Made by a program: the position numbers and the translations under genes
Shown: one piece after another, positions 10,460 to 19,202 of the stretch
Layout: the number at the start of each line of letters is the position of its first letter
How positions within the stretch are numbered: position 1 is the first letter of the stretch
Assembly: GCF_000686845.1 (NCBI RefSeq)
Contig: NZ_JMLS01000022.1
Coordinates: 1 to 64,000, forward strand
Length of the DNA: 64,000 bases
DNA from: Paenibacillus sp. UNC451MF
Lineage (GTDB): Bacteria > Bacillota > Bacilli > Paenibacillales > NBRC-103111
Direction: 5' to 3'
The notes under the pieces: generated by a model
Database searches by the model: none
The model's input: the letters and a program-made list of their open reading frames with translations, nothing else
What the model was told of the DNA's origin: nothing

Positions 10460-11550
10460 TGAAACCTAAAAGTCCGATGGCAGCGCTGCTGCTATCCTTT
10501 ATCCCCGGAATGGGACACTTATATTTGAACCGTTTGGTAAGGGCGGTTATTTACGGCATTGGGTTTTTCGGACCGGTTTCGTTGATGTTCTTGCTGGTTC
10601 TGACAGGGAAATACCGGCACAACGGCGATTTTCTCGTCATTCTGATGGTCGTTGCCCTATTTTTCGGGGTGATCAACATGATTGACATGGTCATAGCTAT
10701 CGCGCGGGGCCGTGTGCCAACCTTGGCTGTCTCTCCTAGCTACACAGAGGATGGAATGATGCTGGTCCAGCCAAACCAGGGGAATGACCGGTTTCTTACG
10801 ATTATCCTGTCATTTATTCCAGGGCTAGGGCATTTCCAGCTTGGCTTGATGCAGAGAGGATTAGCCTTTCTAATCGCTTTCTTCGGAACATTGGCGATGG
10901 TCATTTTCGTAGCTGTGCTGACCCATAGGGATGGGTTTCTAGCCTTTCTCTGCATACTGCCTATCATCTGGCTTTACTCTATGTTCGACTGCGTACAGCA
11001 GCTGAATAGGAAGCAGCGAGGAGAAGAGCTTGTCGATCAGACGTTCTTCGAGGATTTCCAGGAAAGTCGTGAGGACGGCAGAAAAAGTAAAATGATCGCT
11101 ACTTTCCTGTCTATCGTACCTGGAGCGGGACATATGTATCTCGGTTTACAAAAAAGAGGGCTTCAGCTGATGGCCGCCTTCCTGCTGCTCATCTACATTA
11201 TGGATGTGCTTCGTCTATCGATTTTCCTATTTTTGATTCCCATTCTATGGTTTTACAGCTTCTTTGACGCTCTGCAGCAAATTTCAAAGCAAGGGCGAGA
11301 GGAGCTCAAGGATCTACCTTTTGTCGATTGGTTGATTAACCATCAAAAATGGGTCGGTATCGGACTGCTCGCCTTAGGTGTGTATTACTTGGCTGATGAG
11401 GTAGTCTTAAGCGCATTGGATCGGATGTTTCCTAAAGAACGGATTTCCATGCTGTTCCATCAATACTTTCAAACCTTTGTTGTATCCGTAATCTTGATCG
11501 GCGGCGGTCTACGACTGCTGGTCGGAAGCAAAAATCGAAAGGACGGATAG
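10459..11550 (+). CDS. Multi-pass membrane protein with three internal repeats
   Basis: The product has 363 residues, starting at ATG 10459, which overlaps the anti-sigma stop (TAATG). The same unit occurs three times at about residues 8, 110 and 211, a period near 101: LLSFIPGMGHLYLNRLVRA, ILSFIPGLGHFQLGLMQRG and FLSIVPGAGHMYLGLQKRG. Each begins a helical hairpin with PGxGH at its turn, similar to TM2-type domains. The tail has one or two further membrane segments. I cannot name the function. Its place between anti-sigma and a LiaF-like protein suggests a sensor or target in envelope-stress signalling. Confidence 0.8.
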   Translation: MKPKSPMAALLLSFIPGMGHLYLNRLVRAVIYGIGFFGPVSLMFLLVLTGKYRHNGDFLVILMVVALFFGVINMIDMVIAIARGRVPTLAVSPSYTEDGMMLVQPNQGNDRFLTIILSFIPGLGHFQLGLMQRGLAFLIAFFGTLAMVIFVAVLTHRDGFLAFLCILPIIWLYSMFDCVQQLNRKQRGEELVDQTFFEDFQESREDGRKSKMIATFLSIVPGAGHMYLGLQKRGLQLMAAFLLLIYIMDVLRLSIFLFLIPILWFYSFFDALQQISKQGREELKDLPFVDWLINHQKWVGIGLLALGVYYLADEVVLSALDRMFPKERISMLFHQYFQTFVVSVILIGGGLRLLVGSKNRKDG

Positions 11551-11553
11551 CCT

Positions 11554-12216
11554 ATGAAAAAATGGCGGGTAGGCACATTGTCGATGGGGTTAACCTTAAT
11601 TTTGTTAGGTGTCATCCTGTTTATGTCTCAGTGGCAAGGCATCCAGGCGTTCGATGCGTTCATCGCTTGGTGGCCGATCATCTTCGTATTACTGGGACTC
11701 GAAATTATCATATATTTATTGTTCTCCCGAAAAGAAAACAGCATCCTCCAATATGATTTTATGAGCCTGTTTTTCGTCGGAGTGATTTGCATAGGGTGCT
11801 TAGGCTTTGCTTTACTGACGTCAGTTGGCATAATGGGCGAGGTTCGCTCTATGATGGGGGCGACGGAGGAAACTCGCGATTTACCTACCGTGAAGGAAGC
11901 ATTGGGCGATGGTGTGAAAAAAATCGTCGTACAGTCCGCAGACCAAAATGTAAAAATAGATAAGTCGGCGGATCGATCCGTCCAGATATTCGGTACTTTC
12001 CGTGAAAGGATTAAAGGGGGAGGGCAATCCCGCCCGTTGGACAAGGACCAGATTATATCGGTACATACGGCTGGAGATATCATGTATGTGCAGATCAAAC
12101 GACTTCCGTCCGAACAAGGGATCCAATCCTATTATCCTTGGATGACGGTAACCGTAGTGCTGCCGCAGGATGTGCAGGTTGAGCTCAGAGGTTCTGACAA
12201 TCGAATCATATCGTAA
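11554..12216 (+). CDS. LiaF/LiaI-like membrane protein (DUF5668-type N-terminus)
   Basis: The product has 220 residues. The N-terminus has paired membrane helices (about 8-25 and 38-57) with the WWPIIFVLLGLEIIIYLL motif typical of LiaI/LiaF-type DUF5668 domains. A third helix (about 68-90) follows. The C-terminal ~110 residues are soluble and beta-rich (KIVVQSADQNVKIDKSADRSV, TVTVVLPQDVQVEL), like a toast-rack adhesin-type domain. It lies 3 bp after the repeat-containing membrane protein and ends the operon. LiaF-type proteins modulate cell-envelope stress responses, and a similar role is inferred here. Confidence 0.75.
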   Translation: MKKWRVGTLSMGLTLILLGVILFMSQWQGIQAFDAFIAWWPIIFVLLGLEIIIYLLFSRKENSILQYDFMSLFFVGVICIGCLGFALLTSVGIMGEVRSMMGATEETRDLPTVKEALGDGVKKIVVQSADQNVKIDKSADRSVQIFGTFRERIKGGGQSRPLDKDQIISVHTAGDIMYVQIKRLPSEQGIQSYYPWMTVTVVLPQDVQVELRGSDNRIIS

Positions 12217-12220
12217 TGAA

Positions 12221-12258
12221 AAAAGCAGGAGCCGGGATAAACCGAGCCTCCTGCTTTT
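12221..12258. terminator. Bidirectional terminator between the ECF operon and tadA
   Basis: A perfect 10-bp stem (AAAAGCAGGA with TCCTGCTTTT), with inner GC pairs, has A and T tracts on both sides. It can therefore end both the plus-strand ECF operon and the minus-strand tadA transcript. Confidence 0.85.
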
Positions 12259-12359
12259 CTTACATAGGAAATGTTAATTTCGCTAAAGGATTAACGAAAG
12301 GAATTTCATATTGCCGATAAAAACCTCCGCCTACGAAAGTACGTCAATAGACGATTTTC

Positions 12360-12833
<474 letters not shown>

Positions 12834-12844
12834 CTAATATTAAC

Positions 12845-12931
12845 TTATTCACATGTGCATGCTGACGAACAAATATTCGATTTGTTAACATGCTGTGGAT
12901 AACCTTGTGGATAACCCGTTTATTATGCACA
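12845..12931. promoter_or_regulatory. Cluster of four DnaA-box matches
   Basis: Four exact matches to TTATNCACA fall within 87 bp: TTATTCACA (plus, 12845-12853), TTATCCACA on the minus strand at 12894-12902 and again at 12906-12914, and TTATGCACA (plus, 12923-12931). A near-match TTATCCCCA is at 12999-13007 on the minus strand, inside a TATCCCCA/TGGGGATA palindrome (12989-13006). The boxes lie upstream of tadA and downstream of the DCC-family gene. They could titrate DnaA or let it regulate tadA. Confidence 0.7.
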
Positions 12932-13033
12932 TTTTATTGTAGGAAATTGGGGATAGTTCCGCAAGTTCCCTCTATTTGTCCAAACGGCTATCCCCAAATG
13001 GGGATAAGCGCTAATGAACCTCATTGCTTATTA

Positions 13034-13480
13034 TCATATAAATTTGCGTCTTATTTCGGGTGTTGGAATCATGCAATTGTCCTGTTTCCCGAACAGTTTG
13101 TGACGTCGTTTGGCGACCCAACGGTAAATGACATCTCGCCAAGGTGCAGGCACACTGGCAAATACATAGAGCAATGCCCAGCCACGTCCGAGTCGTCTGC
13201 ATATTTGCAGCACAGCGGCAGAGTGAGTATAAACGATACCTTTATCGATGAGAATGACTGAATCCATGGTTGGATCTTCCCTAATCTCTTGAGGCAATAA
13301 GGATTGGGCCGTATCGGATTGCAGTGGGGCAAAGCGGAACACGTCCTTCTTATCTTTACGGATAATAAACTGGACCGAGCCGCTGCAAAAACGGCATTCT
13401 CCGTCAAATAGCATAATCGGGTGCTTGAACGTATCGTGCTTTGGGTCAGATACAGGGCAGGGGGCTTTCACTACGATCAC
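13034..13480 (-). CDS. DCC-family thiol-disulfide oxidoreductase-like protein (YuxK/DUF393)
   Basis: The product has up to 148 residues. The family signature is DGECRFCSGSVQF near residues 25-38, a thioredoxin-like DxxCxxC active site. Downstream are FRFAPLQSD, the SVILIDKGIVYTHSAAVLQICRRLG block (only its ends quoted: SVILID and AVLQICRRLG) and the YRWVAKRRHKLFGK segment with the basic C-terminus expected for DUF393. Function in bacteria is uncharacterised, with likely redox chemistry. GTG at 13480 gives the full frame. GTG at 13469-13471, three codons in, has better spacing from AAAGGTGATC. Confidence 0.88.
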   Translation of the reverse strand: MIVVKAPCPVSDPKHDTFKHPIMLFDGECRFCSGSVQFIIRKDKKDVFRFAPLQSDTAQSLLPQEIREDPTMDSVILIDKGIVYTHSAAVLQICRRLGRGWALLYVFASVPAPWRDVIYRWVAKRRHKLFGKQDNCMIPTPEIRRKFI

Positions 13481-13637
13481 CTTTTTTCATGGAGAAGTAT
13501 ACATTCATTATACTGTTATATCTACCGATCGTTAATGCTTTGGTCGAACTAGCGTACAGGTATTTCACTTGGAAGGCTTGTTTTATGCAGTAATGGATAG
13601 GCAACCAATGATTTTTGCTGGAAAATGGAGCAGCAAG

Positions 13638-13667
13638 GTGACAGCAACCCTATTTTTGCGATATAAT
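13638..13667 (+). promoter_or_regulatory. Candidate sigma-A promoter of ychF
   Basis: GTGACA (13638-13643) and a perfect TATAAT (13662-13667) are separated by 18 bp, about 50 bp upstream of the ychF start. Confidence 0.55.
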
Positions 13668-13715
13668 AACTATTTAGGAATATTGAATAACGATAATTAA
13701 GGAGTTGTCCTATAC

Positions 13716-14816
13716 ATGGCTTTGAAAGCTGGGATCGTGGGCCTGCCGAACGTTGGCAAATCCACTTTATTTAATGCGATTACGCAAGCGGGCGCTGAGT
13801 CGGCAAACTACCCTTTCTGCACGATTGATCCGAACGTAGGTGTAGTAGAGGTTCCCGATGAGCGGCTGGTGAAGTTAACGGAGATGGTCGTTCCTAAAAG
13901 TGTCGTTCCGACGGCATTTGAATTTGTAGATATTGCTGGTCTAGTTAAAGGCGCAAGCCGAGGCGAAGGACTGGGCAACAAGTTTCTTGCCCACATCCGC
14001 GAAGTGGACGCCATTGTCCACGTAGTTCGCTGTTTTCAAGATGAGAACATTACGCACGTATCCGGTACGGTTAATCCTATCAGCGACATTGAGACGATCA
14101 ACCTGGAGCTGATCTTGGCTGACGTTGAATCGGTTGAGAAGCGGATTGAACGTTCCCGTAAAAATATGAAGGGCGGCGACAAAAAATACGCTGCTGAGGT
14201 TGAATGTCTGGAGCGGGTTAAAGAAGCTTTGTACAACGATAAACCGGCTCGCAGTGTGGATTTGAGCGACGAAGAGAAGCTGTTGATTCGTGATCTTCAT
14301 TTGCTGACTATGAAGCCAATGCTGTACGCAGCTAATGTGAGCGAAGAGGAAGTAGCGAGTGCAGACGACAATCCTTTCGTACAAAAAGTTCGTGAATTCG
14401 CGGCTCTTGAAGGTGCCGAAGTAGTTCCTATCAGCGCGAAGGTGGAATCCGAGATTGCTGAGCTGGAAGGCGAAGACAAGGAAATGTTCCTTGAGGAGCT
14501 TGGATTGCAGGAATCCGGCTTAAATCGTTTGATCAAGGCTGCTTATAAGCTGCTTGGATTGTATACGTATTTCACCGCTGGAGTGCAAGAGGTTCGCGCT
14601 TGGACGATTCGCAAAGGAATGAAAGCTCCGCAAGCAGCTGGAGTTATTCATACTGATTTCGAACGCGGATTTATTCGCGCAGAGGTTGTTGGCTATGATG
14701 AGTTGGTGAATGCCGGATCGATGAACGCGGCTAAGGAAAAAGGACAACTGCGTCTGGAAGGAAAAGAATACGTGGTGCAGGACGGCGATGTTATGCACTT
14801 CCGTTTTAACGTCTAA
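13716..14816 (+). CDS. ychF: Redox-regulated ATPase YchF (Obg-family)
   Basis: A 366-residue P-loop protein of the Obg/OLA1 group that binds ATP rather than GTP and associates with ribosomes. G1 is GLPNVGKST at the N-terminus, and G3 is [20 protein letters not shown] (only DIAGLVKGA needed). The coiled-coil insertion lies at about 130-200 and a TGS domain occupies the C-terminal ~85 residues ([21 protein letters not shown]). The ATG follows AAGGAG. In B. subtilis the orthologue yyaF is also origin-proximal. It is followed by prfA after 34 bp. Confidence 0.95.
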   Translation: MALKAGIVGLPNVGKSTLFNAITQAGAESANYPFCTIDPNVGVVEVPDERLVKLTEMVVPKSVVPTAFEFVDIAGLVKGASRGEGLGNKFLAHIREVDAIVHVVRCFQDENITHVSGTVNPISDIETINLELILADVESVEKRIERSRKNMKGGDKKYAAEVECLERVKEALYNDKPARSVDLSDEEKLLIRDLHLLTMKPMLYAANVSEEEVASADDNPFVQKVREFAALEGAEVVPISAKVESEIAELEGEDKEMFLEELGLQESGLNRLIKAAYKLLGLYTYFTAGVQEVRAWTIRKGMKAPQAAGVIHTDFERGFIRAEVVGYDELVNAGSMNAAKEKGQLRLEGKEYVVQDGDVMHFRFNV

Positions 14817-14850
14817 AATAAATACTAACCATTTGTGACATAAGGGGTGA

Positions 14851-15930
14851 ATGATGATGTTAGATAGACTGCAATCACTGGCAGACCGTTATGATAAATT
14901 AAGCGAGCTTCTATGTGACCCGGACGTAACAAGCGATACGAAAAAGCTGCGGGAATATTCTAAAGAGCAATCCGATCTTCAGGAATCCTATGAAGCTTAC
15001 ACCGAGTACAAAGGCGTTGTAGAGCAGTATGAGGCTGCACGGGCTATGCAAAACGAGAAGCTGGACGATGAGATGCGTGAGCTCGTTAAGATGGAGCTCG
15101 ATGAGCTTTCTCAGCGTAAAGAAGAACTGGAGGAGCGCATCAAAATTTTGATGCTTCCAAAGGACCCTAACGACGACAAAAACGTTATCGTCGAGATTCG
15201 TGGTGCTGCTGGTGGCGATGAAGCGGCTTTGTTCGCATCTGACTTGTATCGGATGTATTCGAAATACGCAGATACCCAAGGCTGGAAGACGGACATTATG
15301 GACGTCAGCATGAACGATCTGGGTGGATTTAAAGAAATCATCTTTATGGTGAACGGCAAGGGAGCGTACAGCAAGCTGAAGTTTGAAAGCGGCGCTCACC
15401 GGGTACAACGTATCCCGACGACGGAATCGGGAGGGCGGATTCATACGTCCACTTCCACGGTAGCTGTACTGCCGGAGATGGAAGATATCGATATCGAAAT
15501 TAATGACAACGATATTCGCGTAGATACATTCTGTTCCAGCGGAGCAGGGGGACAGTCCGTTAATACAACGAAATCGGCGGTTCGGGTAACTCACGTACCG
15601 ACTGGCATTGTTGCAACATGTCAGGACGGAAAGTCGCAGAACTCGAATAAGGAAAAAGCACTCCAGGTACTTCGTGCCCGGATTTTCGATAAGCTGCAGC
15701 AGGAAGAAATGTCCAAGTATGCGGGCGAGCGTAAGAGCAAGGTTGGTACAGGTGACCGAAGCGAACGTATCAGAACCTATAACTTCCCGCAAAGCCGTGT
15801 AACCGACCATCGTATCGGTTTAACACTGCATCGTTTGGATGCTGTGTTGAACGGTGATATGGATGAAATCATCTCCACCTTGACGATTGCTGCTCAATCG
15901 GACCTTATGGATAAAGGGGAACAAGAGTAA
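14851..15930 (+). CDS. prfA: Peptide chain release factor 1
   Basis: RF1 recognises UAA and UAG and triggers peptidyl-tRNA hydrolysis. The catalytic GGQ lies in [12 protein letters not shown] at about residue 231, and the Gln is the methylation target of PrmC. The anticodon-mimic domain precedes it, and the C-terminal part reads [16 protein letters not shown]. Three in-frame ATG codons occur at 14851, 14854 and 14857. The third gives the usual MLDRLQ start with the best spacing from AAGGGGTGA, so the true protein is probably 357 residues. prmC follows 4 bp after the stop. Confidence 0.96.
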   Translation: MMMLDRLQSLADRYDKLSELLCDPDVTSDTKKLREYSKEQSDLQESYEAYTEYKGVVEQYEAARAMQNEKLDDEMRELVKMELDELSQRKEELEERIKILMLPKDPNDDKNVIVEIRGAAGGDEAALFASDLYRMYSKYADTQGWKTDIMDVSMNDLGGFKEIIFMVNGKGAYSKLKFESGAHRVQRIPTTESGGRIHTSTSTVAVLPEMEDIDIEINDNDIRVDTFCSSGAGGQSVNTTKSAVRVTHVPTGIVATCQDGKSQNSNKEKALQVLRARIFDKLQQEEMSKYAGERKSKVGTGDRSERIRTYNFPQSRVTDHRIGLTLHRLDAVLNGDMDEIISTLTIAAQSDLMDKGEQE

Positions 15931-15934
15931 ACCA

Positions 15935-16846
15935 ATGACCGTCGAACGGAAGTTGACGATTCGTGAAGCCTATGTTGAGGCTTCTTCTTTTTTACAGGGG
16001 CATGATGTGAGCGAAGCCTCCAATTGTGCCGAATTGCTGCTGCAGCATCTGCTCGGTTGGAGCCGCAGTGAAATGCTGCTCCGATGGCATGAAATGTTCC
16101 CCGTGGAACTTGAACGGCAGTGGCATGAGCTGCTGGAACGTAAAGCGGCTGGAGAGCCGGTTCAATATATAATGGGGGAACAGGATTTCTATGGGCTTAC
16201 CTTCAAGGTAACGCCAGCGGTGCTAATACCTCGTCCTGAAACCGAGCTGCTGGTCGAACAGGTTGTTCTGCTGGGTAGCAAGCTATGGCCTGAAAAGGAT
16301 GCTTCTCCCCTTGTAGCTGATATAGGAGCGGGAAGCGGGGCGATAGCTGTGACCCTTGCCGTGGAGTGTCCACTTTGGCGTCTGATGAGCTCGGACATTT
16401 CGCCATCTGCTCTGGAGGTTGCACGTGGCAATGCGGAGCGATTAGGGGTCGGAGAGAGGGTCACCTTCCTAGAGGGTGACCTGCTGGTGCCTTACATCGA
16501 GCAGCAACTGCGGGTCGATGCGGTAATATCCAATCCTCCGTATATACCGGAGGAGGGTGAAGCCGGGCTTCAGCCGGAGGTGCGGCTGTATGAGCCAGCA
16601 TCCGCATTGTATGGCGGACAAGATGGTCTGGTGTTGTATCGCCGTCTCATTGCACAGCTGAGCGAGCTAGTGGCGATGCCTTCCCTTGTCGGGCTCGAGG
16701 TTGGAATGGGCCAGGCTGAAGCTGTGTCAGTAATGCTTGCTGAAGCAGCGGAGTGGGAAGAGATACGTATCGTGCCGGATTTGGCGGGAATTGGACGACA
16801 TGTTATTGCGTGGAAGTCTGGAGTTATGGAGTCTAGCAAAAAATGA
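15935..16846 (+). CDS. prmC: Release factor glutamine N5-methyltransferase
   Basis: PrmC methylates the GGQ glutamine of RF1 and RF2 using SAM. The 303-residue protein has a helical N-terminal domain, the linker VLIPRPETE, a SAM-binding motif (VADIGAGSGAIAVTLA) and the catalytic NPPYI. The ATG at 15935 gives MTVERKLTIREAY. The gene lies directly behind its substrate gene prfA, as in most bacteria. No strong ribosome binding site is evident, consistent with translational coupling. Confidence 0.95.
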   Translation: MTVERKLTIREAYVEASSFLQGHDVSEASNCAELLLQHLLGWSRSEMLLRWHEMFPVELERQWHELLERKAAGEPVQYIMGEQDFYGLTFKVTPAVLIPRPETELLVEQVVLLGSKLWPEKDASPLVADIGAGSGAIAVTLAVECPLWRLMSSDISPSALEVARGNAERLGVGERVTFLEGDLLVPYIEQQLRVDAVISNPPYIPEEGEAGLQPEVRLYEPASALYGGQDGLVLYRRLIAQLSELVAMPSLVGLEVGMGQAEAVSVMLAEAAEWEEIRIVPDLAGIGRHVIAWKSGVMESSKK

Positions 16847-16857
16847 TAGATTGCTAG

Positions 16858-16913
16858 GTTTAAAACCTCTCTTATCGGTTCATACTAAAACTATGAAGCG
16901 ATAACGAGAGGGG
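16858..16913 (+). promoter_or_regulatory. Sigma-F-like promoter inside an inverted repeat covering the spoIIR ribosome binding site
   Basis: GTTTA (16858-16862), 14 bp, then GG at 16877-16878 with ATACTA downstream resembles a sigma-F promoter, although the -10 has an extra base. The sequence forms an interrupted inverted repeat: arm 16866-16884 (CCTCTC, TTATCG, TTCATA) pairs with 16892-16911 (TATGAA, CGATAA, GAGAGG), with one bulge, one mismatch and a 7-nt loop. The 3' arm contains the ribosome binding site GAGAGGGG (16906-16913). Confidence 0.6.
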
Positions 16914-16923
16914 AAAACAAGCC

Positions 16924-17727
16924 ATGGTGAAACGGACTTCCCGAGTACGGTATTATTATATAGCTTTTGCACTTATTCTATTAATTTTTTGCTGGGAAGC
17001 TCAACGTGAAAATGCAATAGTATTTGCCTCTAAGGTGGAGGCAGCCTCGGCTAGCTCGGAGGGCGTTATCCCTCAAGAGTCGATTCGTCTTCGCATTCTG
17101 GCCAATTCGGATTCCCCATCGGATCAATGGGTTAAAAGAGAAGTACGTGATGCTATTGTGGAGCAAATGAGTCGGTGGGTTACTGGACCGCAAACGATTG
17201 AGGAGGCAAGGCAAACGGTCCGCAATCATTTGCCGGAGTTGAATGATCTGGTTGGGCACACTTTGCGCAAAAACGGATTTGATTACACCTATCAGGTAGA
17301 ATTGGGCGTTGTTCCTTTTCCTACGAAAATGTATGGCAGCGAAGTGTACCCTGCCGGAAATTATGAGGCGCTTCGGGTATCCATCGGTGAGGCTGAAGGG
17401 CAAAATTGGTGGTGTGTCCTGTTTCCTCCACTTTGCTTCGTTGACTCAGAAGTGATTGCTAAGAAGTCGAACGAGGTACGTGCAGAAGCAGCCCCTGAAA
17501 CGGAGAAAGCTGCAATAAGCAACGCAAAAGATGGACAAGTGATCAAGGCTAATAAAGATACGAAAGTAACCAAGTCGACAAATGGGTCGGTTCAAGAAGC
17601 TAAAGTCGCAGCAGCATCAGAGAATGGGAAGGCAGCGGTAGCCAAGGCCGATGCCCAGCCTGAACAACCTGAAGTTAGGTTCTTTCTGTGGGATTTGATT
17701 AAAAAAATAGGATCGATGTTTGCGTAA
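16924..17727 (+). CDS. spoIIR: Stage II sporulation protein R
   Basis: SpoIIR is made in the forespore under sigma-F. It is secreted across the septum and triggers SpoIIGA to process pro-sigma-E in the mother cell. The 267-residue product starts with a basic and hydrophobic signal segment (about 9-24). The family core follows: IRLRILANSDSP, VKREVRDAI, then YPAGNYEALRVSIG and GQNWWCVLFPPLCFVD. The C-terminal ~90 residues are a Lys/Ala-rich variable linker ending in a small hydrophobic cluster (FFLWDLIKKIGSMF). ATG 16924 follows GAGAGGGG. Synteny prfA-prmC-spoIIR-tsaC matches B. subtilis. Confidence 0.95.
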   Translation: MVKRTSRVRYYYIAFALILLIFCWEAQRENAIVFASKVEAASASSEGVIPQESIRLRILANSDSPSDQWVKREVRDAIVEQMSRWVTGPQTIEEARQTVRNHLPELNDLVGHTLRKNGFDYTYQVELGVVPFPTKMYGSEVYPAGNYEALRVSIGEAEGQNWWCVLFPPLCFVDSEVIAKKSNEVRAEAAPETEKAAISNAKDGQVIKANKDTKVTKSTNGSVQEAKVAAASENGKAAVAKADAQPEQPEVRFFLWDLIKKIGSMFA

Positions 17728-17835
17728 ACCAGTTGTTCAAAAATATCAAGCTTTGCTATGAATAAGAAGCACTTCCCATAGGGATTCGGATAAATAGGGG
17801 TACGCAAAGGACATCGGGATAAGGATGGATTGAGG

Positions 17836-18909
17836 ATGACTGCATACTGGAAGGTCTCACCGGATCAGCCGCAGCCGGAATCATTGTCGGAAGCGGCAGA
17901 AACGATTCGACAGGGTGGTTTGGTAGCTTTTCCTACGGAGACCGTATATGGTTTAGGGGCGGATGCCCGGCAAACGGATGCGGTAGAAAAGATTTTCAAG
18001 GCCAAAGGAAGGCCGTCGGACAACCCGCTGATCGTCCATATTGCACATCGGTCTCAAGTAGAGGAGCTGGCCGCTTCTCCGGATGAGGCCGTTTCGCGTT
18101 TGCTGGACGCCTTCTGGCCGGGGCCGCTCACTGTAGTGCTGCCAGTCCGGCCAGGCGTCCTGTCCCCGCTGGTCACCGCGGGGCTGAACTCGGTCGGGCT
18201 GCGTATGCCCGACCATCCTGTAGCGCTGAAGCTGATTGCTGCTGCAGGCTGCCCTGTGGCCGCTCCGAGCGCTAACCGCTCGGGCAGGCCAAGCCCAACA
18301 CAAGCGCCGCATGTGTTGCAGGATCTCGCTGGCCGCATCGACGGCATCGTCGACGGAGGGCCGACAGGGGTCGGCGTAGAGTCGACGGTGGTGGAGTACA
18401 CAGCGGCAGCGGATGAAGCCGGCGGCGGTGTGCTCCACATCCTGCGGCCCGGCGGCATTACCGCAGCGCAGCTTCGCGAAGCGCTGCCCGGTGTCACGGT
18501 GCGCGAAGCTTCAGCGCACCACGAGCCCTCCGCGGCTCCCCGCGCGCCGGGGATGAAGTACACGCATTACGCCCCGCGCGGCGTAATGACCCTCGTTCAG
18601 GGCGATGCCCCTGAACGGGTGCTTGCCCGCATTCAACGCGAGCTCGATGAGGCTCACGCGCGCGGGGAACGCACAGGCGTACTCACGTACCGTGAGCACA
18701 CAGCGCTGCTGCGCGCAGATCACATCGTCGCCTGCGGAAGCGTCGGCGACCTGGAATCGCTGGCGCACGGACTGTACGCCGCGCTGCGCGAGTTCGATGA
18801 AGAGGGAATCCACTTCATCGTAGGAGAAACCTGTCCCGAAGAAGGCATCGGGGCCGCAATCATGAATCGGCTGCGCAAAGCAGCTGGCGACCGTGTTATA
18901 CATGCGTAG
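17836..18909 (+). CDS. tsaC: L-threonylcarbamoyladenylate synthase (Sua5/TsaC2 type)
   Basis: The enzyme makes threonylcarbamoyl-AMP from Thr, bicarbonate and ATP for the t6A37 modification of ANN-decoding tRNAs. The YrdC domain covers about residues 15-205 (FPTETVYGLGADA, KGRPSDNPLIVHI, APSANRSGRPSPT). The Sua5 domain follows the APGMKYTHYAP linker. At 357 residues it is the long two-domain form. I chose ATG 17836, 8 nt after AAGGATGG. The 18.1-18.8 kb stretch is far richer in G+C than its neighbours (43 and 45 of 60 bases in two counted lines). It corresponds to B. subtilis ywlC. Confidence 0.94.
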   Translation: MTAYWKVSPDQPQPESLSEAAETIRQGGLVAFPTETVYGLGADARQTDAVEKIFKAKGRPSDNPLIVHIAHRSQVEELAASPDEAVSRLLDAFWPGPLTVVLPVRPGVLSPLVTAGLNSVGLRMPDHPVALKLIAAAGCPVAAPSANRSGRPSPTQAPHVLQDLAGRIDGIVDGGPTGVGVESTVVEYTAAADEAGGGVLHILRPGGITAAQLREALPGVTVREASAHHEPSAAPRAPGMKYTHYAPRGVMTLVQGDAPERVLARIQRELDEAHARGERTGVLTYREHTALLRADHIVACGSVGDLESLAHGLYAALREFDEEGIHFIVGETCPEEGIGAAIMNRLRKAAGDRVIHA

Positions 18910-18913
18910 ACCC

Positions 18914-18958
18914 ACACCCTGTCATTCCAAAATTAACGGAATGGCGGGGTGTTTTTTT
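18914..18958 (+). terminator. Terminator after tsaC
   Basis: ACACCC and GGGGTGT outer arms with an inner CATTCC/GGAATG pairing are followed by seven T residues. The ~240 bp from here to mntP hold nothing I can assign. Confidence 0.87.
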
Positions 18959-19202
18959 GCTGCATGGATGACTGTTTCGTACTCCTGGGCCCTAAATGTC
19001 GGGTCGAGCCTATTTTAACGATACAGGTCCGTCATAGGTGTAGTGAATAATTCCTCCCCCTATTGCGAAAAATGGCAATAAAATACGAGCCTCTTCAAGG
19101 GTATTGTTTGCGCTAGCTAATCTGTGAAAGCACCCCAAAGTCATGATTTTCTACTCGTCCGCATATGTTGATTAGGGACGGGGACAAGGGGTGAGTAAAA
19201 TA

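Noticed and set aside
12890-13261. Plus-strand frame of 123 codons over the DnaA-box region
   Set aside because: It is Cys/Pro/Ser-rich without motif and runs opposite the clear DCC-family gene.
18959-19202. Possible yybP-ykoY manganese riboswitch upstream of mntP
   Set aside because: The conserved core elements could not be found in the 240-bp gap; only scattered G-rich runs occur.
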